Source of the DNA: Dendrobium chrysotoxum
Taxonomy: Eukaryota > Streptophyta > Magnoliopsida > Asparagales > Orchidaceae
Direction: 5' to 3'
Length of the DNA stretch: 64,000 nt
NCBI GenBank assembly: GCA_019925795.1
Contig: CM034305.1
Location: 61,864,573-61,928,572, forward strand
The translations under genes were made by a program, and so were the position numbers. Position 1 is the first letter of the stretch. Each line of letters begins with the position of its first letter. The notes below the pieces were generated by a model, which had not been told where the DNA came from, searched no databases, and was given only the letters and a program-made list of their open reading frames with translations. Of the stretch, positions 42,855-54,595 are shown one piece after another.

Positions 42855-45800
42855 AAGTAGCTATCTAAAAATAAGCCAATTAAATTCATGATCTACTTAA
42901 GAATTAATTAGCATTTGGGTTATATGGCATCTCATTTAATTTTGTATGAAATCAAATATTGTGTAGAGACCTAAAATATTATTTTATTTTAATGATGGGC
43001 TCAAATAAAATTAATACATTTAAAGTATAAAAAAGTTGTGGTCCCTCATTTTCCATCTTGAGTGAAAAGAAGGGGTCTCTTGCTCTCTTGGAGAACACCG
43101 CTTCGAATGTGAAAGACCAAAAATCTCGATTCTGCATTTCAATAGATTATGGTATACTTTTAATTATTTTCTCGATGATTTGACATATAATTTGGGGGCG
43201 TTGAAATTTTTTTTTTGTCTTTAATGTATCCTTGCAAGTAAAATAAACTAATGAAAACTTTATTTCTTACAATTTAAATATTCTAAAAATAGGGCAGTCT
43301 ATAACATACCAGAGGTTTTACTGTGAAAAATTTGTTATGCTCATTAAAAAATATTTTTACTCTATTTTTTTACAGAAATATCAGAATTGAATTCGAAAAT
43401 AGGATATTGAGAGCCTATCTAAAGCATGACAATTTCTTTAACTGGCCCGACGGATGAACCTCATAAAACGGCCCCCTAATTCCTCTCTCCTCCTCCTTCT
43501 CTTTTACAGTGAGTCGAGGGTGTGGGTGCAAATAGTTTTAAATATTTAATTACATATGAAAAATATGTTTTAGTGGCCAGCGTCGTAGTGCTTAGAACAG
43601 AGTCATAGCATTCGACTGAAATATTTTAAATTCTCCCAGACAACGCTCACTCAAAACCATCCCCAAGATAAAGAGGGAAATGCCAAAATGCTCCCAGAGA
43701 CAGCGCCGCAGTGCTCCCAAAGGTAACTTTTCCTATTTGAAATGTAATAACGCTATAAACTTTAAAAGATATATTTTAACCTACAACAGTCAAATAATAT
43801 TTTAAAAGTCATTATAAGTCTAATTTATAAACCGTTTTTGCCGTAACATATATATTATTGTGCTCTTATAATAATAAATTTTTTTAAAAATTTTATGGGC
43901 ATGAAAATAAAAAGCTTCTTATTTAATTATAATTTAAAAATTAACACATGTTGGTACAAATGAGTTTTCTAGGACTATTAGATGTTTGTTTTATAAACTA
44001 ATTTCACCATAATCTTTTAGACATGCTTAGCTAATTTATGAATTTTTTTTAATAATTTTGGATCCCTGAATTTAAAAATATAAAAGAATTTATATAAATT
44101 TTATGCTAAAAATTAAATAATGACATAATTATATTTGTATCCTTATATTATTATATTATAATAATATTTAACCATTACAGATTTTTATTAAATTCCATTT
44201 GTTCCCATTCGTTTTCCCTAAAACAGAGAATGAGAAATGGATTTGGAGAAGAAAAGAGAGGAGAAAGGAGAGAAAAAATGGGATTTGAAAGTCGTAGAGT
44301 CATTTTTGTCAATCGGTCCAGTTAGAAAAATTGCTCAGATTAAGGTATGTTACAATTTGCCTATTTCAATTTTTAATAATTTGATGTTTTTGATCAAATT
44401 TATAATTTGATTTTACAAAAATGTTGTTTTATTGAATTTTATTAACTTTTAATATGTTATATGTACAACTCTTTTGATCATTTTGAATATTTATTTGAAA
44501 TTTTTCACTGAGTGATTTTGTAAAATAATGATTTTTTCAATTCAAAATTTATTTTGACAACTAAAAATAGTTTTTTTATTCAATTAAAGCTTCAGAATAT
44601 TGTTATACACGATCTTTTGTAATTTGATTTTTTTTTTAAAATATGAATTTCTACTAAATAGAGTTTTTTATTGCCTACCGTTAAAGTTTTTTGGTAAATT
44701 CTAAATTTAGTTCAATTATACTTTATTTACTATAATACATTGAAATATGTGTATATTGATGAAAATGTGAAATTATATTAGCAGAGAGAAAAGAATATGT
44801 TGGTGGAGAGAATGAATTCTGTTATTTTTTATGTGATATAAACTCTGAAGCCTAAGTGCTATTCTGATTCTGAAGCTTGGGGGCTATTCTGATATACCGT
44901 AAGAAGGGATTCTGTTGGCGGAGAGAATTGATTCTATTGGCGACGAGAAGGGATTATGTTGTTTGTTAGCTTATATATACATGAAGTTGGAGCCTGAGGA
45001 CTATTCTGATATTTGCTATATATTATTTTATATTTCAGTCAATTTTAGTACAATTTCAATAGTTATTTAAGTGTATTCAGTATCAGTATCTATTTCAGTT
45101 TCTATTTTTGTATAACTTTAGTTGATTATTTCAGCATTTTCATTTTTTTTGGGTTTAAGCTGTTGATTTCTGTTTTAGGTTATGACAACCTACTAAGCCG
45201 TATTAGTTCACTCCTGCTTTTGTTTTCATTTTTTGTTTAGGAAAATGATGAGGAGCAAGCTGAGTAGTTTTGATATAAAACTCTGATATGTGTTGCATGT
45301 ATGCCTTTTTGGCTCGTTTCATTTTTACAGGCTTGGCTTTTATTTTTTGCTATATTTTCTGTTGATAGGTGCTATTGTAGATAGACCTCAGATTGTATAT
45401 ATATATTTGGATAATATATATACAAAATTATTTTTAAGATTTAGTAGTCTTCCGCTTTATATTATATTCAATAGTGACTATGTGTCGTATATAAATTGGA
45501 AGTTAAATTTCTCAACACTTCTTCAACTGAATCTTGAGGTCAGTTTCTGCTTCTTTCCACGATCGAGTACAACATGATCTGGAAGGTTGGGTTGGACTAT
45601 ATCGAGTCAAGTCTTGACATGAAATTTGACTTTTCTAATGCATTCTAGACTTTCAAATTTTTAAAATTTAAAACATTTTTAATTACAAGAAAGATCTTAC
45701 CAATTTAGAAGCTTTGGTTGGCTCATATGGAGTCAAGTCCTATTCAACCTCCCTGGCCTCTACTATCACAATGTTTCTGCAGATGATGTTCACATCCACA

Positions 45801-46168
45801 TGAGGCATATCAATGCATCTATACTATTTTTTATCTCCTTTTGAGCAAACATTGATGCAACACATATTGCAAGCTTGAAGCCACTAACATCCTTTCAAGC
45901 AATATGCATTAATCATCATTTGGAGCAATTAATCATAAATTGTAATATATTTTAAGTTAATAAAATATGATTTTTTAAATGAATATTAAGATTTGATAAT
46001 AGATATGTAAATATAAAGGAAAACATGTTAGTTGTATATAAGAACTAGAAAATCTAAAAAAATATATATTAGTAATTGATTATGAATTCACATAAAAATA
46101 GAGGACATGATTTTTTAATTGACTAAATTTGAGAAATTAAAAAAAATTATTAAATTTGAATTACCAAA
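42851..46168. other. AT-rich intergenic DNA with a short degenerate repeat zone
   Basis: No gene is supported. Between about 44835 and 45025, words of the type CTGAAGC..GCTATTCTGAT and GGCGGAGAGAAT recur two or three times. An acceptor-like TTTGTTTAG followed by a short acidic frame ending in stop (45241-45267) could be a terminal exon but has no partner. Confidence 0.35.
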
Positions 46169-46184
46169 AGTTTTAGGTTGTAAA

Positions 46185-46236
46185 CAATAGCAACAACAAC
46201 ATCAACATCAAGCCTTTATCCCACTATATGGGGTCG
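46185..46236 (-). mobile_element. RTE LINE stub of about 52 bp with target duplication
   Basis: CAACAACAACATCAACATCA then TTTATCCCACTATATGGGGTCG is the last part of the RTE 3' end, minus orientation. It is flanked by AGTTTTAGGTTGTAAA (46169-46184) and AGCTTTAGGTTGTGAAA (46237-46253), a duplication of about 16 bp with two differences. It is therefore a separate, very short insertion. Confidence 0.8.
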
Positions 46237-46828
46237 AGCTTTAGGTTGTGAAATTAAATAAAAATAAGAAGAGTAACTTAATAGAAACTTTAATGTTATT
46301 TAAGATAAAAAAGGAAGATTAATAACTAAATTGTGTTGTTAAGTTTGTTAAGTTGGGTATTTAATTAAAAATGTACAAACATTAATTATGATTTTAATTC
46401 TTAAATAAAGTAAAGATTAATTATATATAATTTTTAAAGCAAATAAAAAGATAAATATTTTTTTTAATGAGATAAATTTTGGAAAGAGGAATATGTATAA
46501 GTTAGATAAAATTTATTAACATGAATATTTCATATGAATGATTATAGACATTCAAATAAAGGAGGTGGGTACTCATATTTCTAAATTGTTAGTATTAATA
46601 TTATTTCTTTTCAATCAAAAATTTTAATTAATATGGATATTTGCATGGCTTATTGTTATTGTAAGTTCATTTATATTTATCTCTATTATAAAAAATTAGT
46701 CATATTAAAATGAATAATATAAACTTATAATTGTTAGGCTTCAATTATGGTAAGAGAAATCATATGCATGTGGATATATTCATCTCATACATTACACACA
46801 CATCAGTTTGTTTTCTTGGTCAAACTAA

Positions 46829-46958
46829 GGATTTGTTTGGGACGGCTGTCTTACTATTTTCTAAAGCAGTTTTTTAGTTCAAAAATTTGTTAAACTCGAA
46901 ATATTTGTACTAGAAAGCTACTTTAGAAAGCAGTAAGAAAGTTATCCCAAACGAAGCC
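46829..46958. mobile_element. Tourist-like MITE, copy A
   Basis: 130 bp with TIRs GGATTTGTTTGGGACGGC and the complement of CCAAACGAAGCC, flanked by TAA (46826-46828, 46959-46961). A 3-bp TAA/TTA duplication and a GG..TTGTTTGG terminus fit PIF/Harbinger (Tourist). Confidence 0.85.
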
Positions 46959-47351
46959 TAAGTTGATCATTAATCAAATTGAGTTGTCCAACCTTTTAGC
47001 ATACAATGTTCTTTGGTCATGTGCATTTATGATATTATTGTACAAAGTAAATTACATAAAAATATAATTGCATGTTCACACGTTAAGAAAATGATACTAA
47101 TGTTGCAATAACTTAAATGATATAATTTAGATGATGCTCCTGTGACAGATGTATTATACAAAACAAAGGATAAGATAAGATATGGTATGAATATCTCTTG
47201 TTCATGATATTATTGTACAAAAGAATATCTCAAAATCTCTTATACTATTATCTTTGAATAGAATGAATCACTAAATAGTTTTGTATTGATGCATATATTA
47301 TAACAAACATACATGTTATTTCATAAATTTCATTTATGTTACTTTAACTTA

Positions 47352-47481
47352 GGCTTCATTTGAGACAATATTCGTATAGCTTTCTAAAACAACTTTCTTG
47401 TACAAAAATTTTTAGTTTAAGAAACTTTTGTACTAAACAGCTGCTTTAGAAAGCAGTAAGAAAGCTGCCCCAAATGAAACC
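47352..47481. mobile_element. Tourist-like MITE, copy B
   Basis: 130 bp; ends GGCTTCATTTGAGAC and CCCCAAATGAAACC; flanked by TTA on both sides (47349-47351, 47482-47484). Confidence 0.85.
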
Positions 47482-48048
47482 TTAAAGATCTGATTTACCC
47501 AATTAGTTATGTTAATAACTCAGCATTATATTTAAGCAACATTTTAGAACAAGATTTTGAGAACAAAATGCATGGTAGAAGAGAATTTATACGTCGTAGA
47601 TGTGGTACTATAAGAGAAAGTATTCCTACTATCTACTATCTATATATGATATATAGTAATAAAGTTATTGTATTTTTTATTAATAATGACTTTATGGATT
47701 AGTGGCACTTTTAATATAGTGTAAGTTATTGTTATGAGAAAATATACAAATTATTCTACTGATACTATTTGATGAAATTTAAAAGCTCAAACATATTGTC
47801 TGTTCCCATCTTGGCATTCCAAGCTTTCAGGCTAGGTTTTGACAATTCTTTTGCTTCAATGAATAAGATACTCCTTCAAGTGACATTTCCTTATTAATTA
47901 TTTTTAGGAAAGATTTTTTGAACTACTTAACCTTCTATGCCATGGCAATGATCATTGTGATAAATCCATTGTTTATTATAACATTCAATAAACTAATTTC
48001 AGCGAGTTAATACTATTTATTTTATATGGCTACCATCATGATACTTAA

Positions 48049-48152
48049 GCTTGATTTGTGACGGCTTTTTTGCTGCTTCTTAAAGCAACTTTTAATTTTT
48101 GTATTAAAGAGCTGCTTTAAGAAGCAGAAAGAAAGCCGTCTCAAAAGAAGCC
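48049..48152. mobile_element. Tourist-like MITE, copy C
   Basis: Left TSD TAA (48046-48048) and end GCTTGATTTGTGACGGC. The right TIR (CCGTCTCAAAAGAAGCC) abuts copy D directly, with no TAA/TTA between them. Confidence 0.75.
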
Positions 48153-48269
48153 TTCATTTGTGACGACTTTTTTATTGCTTCTTAAAATAGCTTTCTAGTT
48201 CAAAAATTAAAATTTTTATACTAAAAAATTATTTTGAGAAGCAGTAAGAAAGCCGTCCCAAAAGAAGCC
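48153..48269. mobile_element. Tourist-like MITE, copy D
   Basis: Left end TTCATTTGTGACGAC joins copy C; right end CCGTCCCAAAAGAAGCC is followed by TTA (48270-48272). Confidence 0.75.
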
Positions 48270-48390
48270 TTAGCGGATCGTTAAAAAGTGATTAAGGGAC
48301 AAACAACTCAAAGAAGCACTTGTAAGTTATTTTTATGTTGCACTATTTATCTGGAAAAGTATGGTGGTGTAATCTATTAACGGATAATAT

Positions 48391-48526
48391 AAACCTGTCT
48401 TGTATTTGGTGTTGCAAATTGAGCCAATTAAAGGCAAACTCGCACGCACATCACATACGCAAGCTTCAAATCTAAGACTTCTTGCTTGATAGTCAAAGCT
48501 CCAATCAACAGATCAAGATGAGCTGC
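48391..48526 (-). mobile_element. tRNA-derived SINE, copy 2 (diverged)
   Basis: Read on the minus strand it starts GCAGCTCATCTTG and has GGAGCTTTGACTATCAAGC, a weak B-box relic (AGATTTGAAGC) and GCGTATGTGATGTGCGTG, then TTTAATTGG. It aligns with the SINE at 710-834. The possible duplication ATAATAT (48384-48390, 48527-48533) is low complexity, so the ends are approximate. Confidence 0.65.
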
Positions 48527-48966
48527 ATAATATTATAATATTTTACTGCATCGATAACTTTCTGCTCTTTGCATGTTCTAATATTCTAATATTCTGGTTC
48601 TTTCCTCTTCTAATAATGACTCCCTTTTGGGGATTTGTTCTACCATTCTCAACTTCTTTCTTTTGTTCATGAACAAGGCATTGTGATCACAATGCCTTGT
48701 TGAGATGTGCTCTATATCCATCATTCTTGTTGACCATGTTCTATATTTTGCCCACTACTTCTTTATATATTATTCTTGTTTGTTGACAATGTGCTCTATA
48801 TCCGAATTATATGAAGAAATTTGGTTGGTAATTTCAGTGATTGGGAGATTCATTTGCTCACGCAGTTTTCATGTCAAAGAGTCGTGGAGATGGGAGAGAC
48901 AGTGAGAAGACCCAATGAAGAATTTCATTCAACTTAACTACCATATATTTCTAATAAGTTGGCTAA

Positions 48967-49095
48967 GGTTTCATTAGGATATCTTTATCATTGCTTTCAA
49001 AAACAATTTTTTAGTACAAAAAATTTTAATTCAAGAAAATTTTTAACAAAAAAGTTATTTTAGAAAGCATTAAGAAAGTTGTCACAAACGAAGCC
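48967..49095. mobile_element. Tourist-like MITE, copy E
   Basis: 129 bp; ends GGTTTCATTAGGATATC and CACAAACGAAGCC; TAA on both sides (48964-48966, 49096-49098). Confidence 0.8.
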
Positions 49096-49300
49096 TAAGT
49101 GTATTATGAAAAATTATGATCTATTTTTGTTTTTCAATAAGCATCTTCTTCATTTTCTCTAAGAAAAATATGTTAGAATATTCTAATATTAGGATGAACT
49201 TAAATTTTATTTAATTTATTTTAATATCAATGCATACAACGTATCCTAAAATATCTTTAAATCAATACGTTGGTATTTTACTTTTCTTTTGTCTTATGAA

Positions 49301-49717
49301 TAGGAGCGTCAATAACTGACCCGGCCCGCTAACCTGGCTCGAATCGGACTGTAAAAATTTGAGTTTTAATTTATTTGATTATTATTTAGGTCGAGTTCAG
49401 GTTTGAAGTCTTGATCTAAAATAACTTTCCAGCAGAGTTTGGGTGGACCTAAAAATTTAAAATTGACTTGAAATTGATTTTATTGTCTTTCGAGTTTAGG
49501 TTAAAGTGATCATTTTTTGAGTAAATGAATCGTACTAGGGTTAAAGTGATCTTGTTGATCTAAATATAAATAAATGGGTCAATTTGGTCAGGTTTGAGTC
49601 AGCCAGAGTCTTGTTAAAATTTTTACATATATGATAAACGAGTCAGATTCAAGTAAAGTCCATTCATATCGGGTCAAACCTGAACCTAACCCTCCAACCC
49701 GAACTGACACCCCCCTA
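49301..49717. mobile_element. hAT-like MITE, 417 bp
   Basis: Ends TAGGAGCGTCAATAACTGAC and the complement of AACTGACACCCCCCTA resemble the TAGGGGTGTCAAT terminus of plant hAT MITEs. The inside repeats GGGTCAATTTGGTCAGG-like words. Flanking 8-mers CTTATGAA and CTTCCAAA match at only five of eight positions. Confidence 0.55.
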
Positions 49718-50535
49718 CTTCCAAATCCTAAAAAATAAACTACATATTTTTTTGGTTAGAAATAAAATATATGTAAAATACTTAATGTTGAAATGAAAGG
49801 ACTTTGAGAGAAATAACTTAGTTCTAATATACAAAAGAAGAGCATCAAAGAAGGAATAAGACAAATTGGATACAAAGTAATTAGCTTAAAAAGGTCACAT
49901 CTACTTCTACCCAAAAACATATAATATGACATCAATCTCTACTATTATAAAAATCATTTGAAATTTCACCGAGATGAGTCTCATTCATTCAATTCATTCA
50001 TTAATTTCAATGGATTAGAACTGTTTCTATTTAATTTAAATCTAATTTAAAATATTTTGTCATATTTAATTAAGTAAATAAGTAGGCTTATCAATCAATA
50101 TTAAAGTTTTTAATAAAAAAATATGACTGCATTTTTACTAAATTATTTAAATATAAATAAATTTGAAGAGGATATCATTTTTCATTGATTTTTGTATGAT
50201 TTAATCCACAACTAAAAACTAAACACTTTTTATATATTAGCTGACAAAAAAGGTAAATTTACTCACATAACATATAAATTTCATTTATTTTAATATTTAT
50301 TATTTAAATTTTTATATTTATCTATATAAAATTTTATCATCTCAATCACATCAAAACAAACACATGAAAAGTTATATTTTCACATTAAAAAAACTAATAT
50401 CAATGATATATTTTATATAATTTAAAATTTTAAATATTTTATAAATAAAAATTTAAATTTAAATAAATACAAAAAAATTCTATAGTGTTTATGCAAATTC
50501 TTCCTAACTACTTAAAAAGAAGAAGAAGAGATGAA
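49718..50535. other. AT-rich intergenic DNA
   Basis: No gene or bounded element was found. Confidence 0.45.
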
Positions 50536-50538
50536 TTA

Positions 50539-50643
50539 GGTTTTATTTGGGACGGCTTTCTTACTGCTTCTTAAATCAATTTTCTAGTAGTATACTAGAA
50601 AGCTGATTTAAGAAGCAGTAAGAAAGCCGTCCCAAGCAAAGCC
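50539..50643. mobile_element. Tourist-like MITE, copy F (near-perfect hairpin)
   Basis: 105 bp. The two arms, each about 50 bp, pair with few mismatches through GGGACGGCTTTCTTACTGCT and on to TTCTAGT. TTA duplicates flank it (50536-50538, 50644-50646). It is the best-preserved copy. Confidence 0.9.
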
Positions 50644-50700
50644 TTAGTTATATTTACACTTCATTGGGACCACTTTCTTACTGCTTCTTAAAGCAACATT

Positions 50701-53700
50701 CAACAACAACAACAACAACATCAAGCCTTTGTCCCACTACGTGGGGTCGGCAACATGAATCCTTTTTCTCCATTGTGTTCGGTTCAAAGTCAAATTCTTG
50801 TTTAAATCTAATAAAGAAAGATCATTTCTAATATTTTCTAACTAAGTCTTTTTAGGTCTACCTCTACCTTTCTTAACATAAGTCAAATCTAATACCTCTA
50901 CTTTCCTAACTGGGTCATCAGAAGGCCGCCGTTTTATGTGACAAAACCATCTAAGGCGACTCTCTCTAATCTTATCCTCCACTGGAGCTACTCCAACCTT
51001 TTCATGTATATGCTCATTTCGTATCCTGTCTCTAAGAGTAAATCCACTCATCCACCTGAGCATCCTCATCTTCGCAACACATAACTTAGTATTGTGCTTC
51101 TCTTTTAATGGCCAACATTCTGCACCATAAAGCATTGCAGGTCTCACCACCATCTTATAGAATTTTTCCTTAAGTTTGAGGGGGACTTTTCTATCACACA
51201 ACAAGCCCGATGCATTCCTCCACTTCAACCATCCAACTTGAATTCTACTGATAACAACCCCATCTATTTCACCATCACTTTGAACGATAGATCCAAAATA
51301 TCTAAAACGTGTACTCTTATTAATGACTTGATCGCCCAAAGTCACAATCCCCTCACTAGGTCTATTATTGCTAAAATTACATTCCATATATTCAGTTTTA
51401 GATCTACTCAAGCGAAACCTTTAGACTCTAAGGTTGATCTCCAGACTTCAAGTTTACCTTCAACTCCCTCTCTAGTCTTGTCAACAGGAAGAATATCATC
51501 AGCAAAAAGCATACACCAGGGTACATCCTCTTGTAAATGTCTAGTGAGAACATCCACGACTAACGCGAAAAGATATGGGCTTAAAGCTGATCCTTGATGT
51601 AATCCAATCGAAATAGGGAAATACTTGGTCAAACAACCTTGTGTTTGAACACAAGTAATAGCTCCTTCATACATATCTTTAATGATTTGAATATAAGCAT
51701 TATTAACTCCTTTCTTTTCAAGAACTCTCCATAGCACTTCTCTTGGAACTTTATCATATGCTTTCTCTAAATCAATAAATATCATATGTAGATCCTCCTT
51801 ATTCTCCCTATATTTCTCCATCAAACCCTCAATAAATGTATGGCGTCCATAGTAGACCTACCAGGCATGAATCCAAATTGATTTTGAGAAACACTAGTAT
51901 CACGCCGCAACCTACGCTCCATAACTCGCTCCCATAGTTTTAAAGTGTGACACATTAACTTAATTCCTCTATAATTCGCACAATCTTGTGCATCATCTTT
52001 ATTCTTATAAATATGAATCAATACACTCATTCTCCACGCATCTGGCATTTTTATAGTCTTCAAAATAGTATTAAAAAGTTTAGTTAGCCAAGAAATTCCT
52101 TCATCTCCTAAGCATTTCCACATCTTTATTGGGATATCATCAGGTCCAACAGCTTTTCCACACTTCATTTTCTTTAAAGCCTCTCTAACTTCGGTTTTAC
52201 TAATACGCCGATAAAAATAGAAATCTTTATTTCCATTTAGGGTGCTAAGGTCACTAAAGTCAATTGTATTCTTACAATCTTCATTAAAAAGTTTATCAAA
52301 ATATCTCATCCACCTTTGTTGAATATCATCTTCTAAGAAAAGTACTTTTTGATCTTCATCCTTAATACACTTCACTTGAATTAAATCCTTACTACTCCTA
52401 TCTCTTTGTTTGGCTAGTTTATACATATATCTTTCTCCCTCCTTAGTATCTAATCTATTATATAAATCATTAAAAGCTAAGATCTTTGCATCATATATTG
52501 CTTTCTTAGAATCCTTACATGCCTCTTTATATCTTTCCCAATTATCAGAATTTTTATATCTAAACCAATTTTTATAACAAATCTTTTTATTTTTTATCTT
52601 TTCTTGCACAATTGGATTCCACCACCAGCTATTTTTACTATTAGGGGCTTTTCCCTTTGATACTCCAAACACATCTTTTGCAATATTTTTAATATCACTA
52701 GCCACTTTTTCCCACATAACATTAGCATCCTCATGCACAAATAAAATCTTAGAATCTAAAATCTTACTCTCAAAAATATTTTTATTACTATTCTTTAAAT
52801 GCCCCCATCTAATCCTAGAAAATCGCTTTACTTTATTTTTTATTTTTTGCCCATTCATCTTAAAGTCTAAAACTAATAAACGATATTGGGTACATAAACT
52901 TTCACTAGGAATAACTTTACAATCTTTGCAATCTAAACGATCTACTTTTCTTATAAGAAAATAATCAATCTGAGTTTTACTATAACCATTCTTATAAGTG
53001 ATGAGATGCTCATCTCTTTTCTTAAATAAAGTATTAGTAATTAAAAAATCATAAGATAAAGAAAAATCTAATATGGACTTACCACCTTCATTAGTCGTTC
53101 CAAATCCATATCCACCATGAATGCTTTTAAAATCATTTACCTCTCTACCAACATGTCCATTTAAATCTCCTCCAATAAAAATTTTTTCTTCGAGAGGTAT
53201 CTTTTGAATTAATTCTTCTAAGTCATCCCAAAATTTTTAATTTTGAACACATATCCAAATCTACTTGAGGAGCATAAACACTTATAATATTAATAATCTT
53301 AGCATCAACAACAATCTTTAAAGCCATAATTCTATCTCCAATTCTATTAATATTTATAACATTATCCTTCAAACTCTTATCTATAATCACGCCTACACCA
53401 TTTCTAGTACGACTCTTACCTGAATACCAAACTTTAAATCCTAAACTATCAATCTCCTTAGCCTTCTCTCCAACCCATTTAGTTTCCTAAATGCACAAAA
53501 TATTTATCTTTCTATGAATCATAATATCTATTAATTCCATTAATTTTCCTGTAAGGAAACTTATATTCCAAGTTCCTATCCTAATATTAGTATCATGGAT
53601 TAGCTTCTTTGCCCACATCTGTCCTTGATATGGGAACCCTTGCCTATTTAACACTGCACACGGGCGCCGATGCAGCGGCCCTTGCACACTTTTCACTGTA

Positions 53701-53867
53701 TTCAGGCCATACAGTGCGTCGCTTCCAGGGAACGCCCTAGCATTAACACAATTTATTAAAGCATTCATGTCATGGTTATTCGACAAGTTTTACGCTGGCT
53801 GTCGACTACCTAACGCAACCCTCCACCTTTCTCATCCAGGACTTAGGACCTGACAACGACAGTGTTA
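50701..53867 (-). mobile_element. Near-full-length RTE LINE with 16-bp target duplication
   Basis: The duplication TTCTTAAAGCAACATT is perfect (50685-50700 and 53868-53883). The 3' end is a (TTG)n tail (CAACAA... at 50701). Length is 3,167 bp with an apurinic-type endonuclease and RT. The C-terminal 180 residues differ from the copy at 10.8-12.9 kb at about eight positions. A perfect duplication shows a recent insertion. Confidence 0.95.
50762..53786 (-). pseudogene. RTE ORF: endonuclease and reverse transcriptase, frameshifted
   Basis: The endonuclease begins RIGTWNISFLTGKLMELIDI (about 53580) and is broken by stops up to about 52860, where an open frame of 345 codons carries KCGKAVGPDDIP and QFGFMPGRST. 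Single-base deletions relative to the other copy shift the frame near 51825 (GAGGG for GAGAGG) and near 51410 (GGTTTC for GGTTTTC). RT motifs FIDLEKAYDKVPRE and CMLFADDILPVD are intact. The C-terminus reads to RGRPKKT and, after a stop, on toward the tail. Confidence 0.9.
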
Positions 53868-53958
53868 TTCTTAAAGCAACATTTTAGTGTAAAAATTAAA
53901 ATTTTTATATTAAAAAATTACTTTAAGTAGTAAAAATACCGCCTCAAATGAAGTCTTA

Positions 53959-54595
53959 ATTGTGAAAAAGAAAGGTAGAGAAGAGAGAGTTCATTAGATT
54001 TCTTGATGCAGTTTCAGTAAAGAGGAACAAGGAAGAACAACTAAAAGGACATCAATTTGTGCCTGTCTTAGCCATCCAGTTACAATTTTTAAAATTACAG
54101 CCATTTATGGGCTTTGGAGGACAACTAGCAGATGCAATTAAAGCTGGCAGAGTTTATATAACTGAGGAGTTAAGCAGCTGATGCTACTAAAATAAAAAAG
54201 GAATTAGAATATTCAGATTAGATTTTAATTAAGATGAATTTCAAACTGATTTAGAGATCAGTGTAATATAGAAAATTAATCAAAGTTATATTGAATCCTA
54301 TCTAAAAATAAATTTAGTAGCTTTCAGATCTATTGGATAAAAAATTTAATCAGTTTTTTCACTGACTCTGCATCACTACAGAGGACATGCACGTGAAGGT
54401 CCAATAATTTCCCATGCACTGAGTGGGTCCAGAGTAAGCCAGCCACTTCTCAGTTGTTCTCATCACAAAATCCATCGATTTTAAGAATCTCTGCTTTCTC
54501 TATCTCCATCATTTCTCTCTCCTCCCCCATTTCTCTTCCCTTCCTCTCTACCAGCCAACTCTTTGCTCCTCCCACCTTAGATCCCTCTCTTTTCA
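53959..54595. other. Upstream flank of the aspartic protease gene
   Basis: Contains the presumed promoter and CT-rich 5' leader (54440-54595). No clear TATA box was found. Confidence 0.5.

Larger units (their letters stand above)
50657..53955. mobile_element. Tourist-like MITE, copy G, split by an RTE LINE
   Basis: The left part is 50657-50700 and the right part 53884-53955, with TTA outside both ends (50654-50656, 53956-53958). The 3.2 kb between them is the RTE insertion and its second target copy. Joined in thought, the parts give a MITE of family length. Confidence 0.85.
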
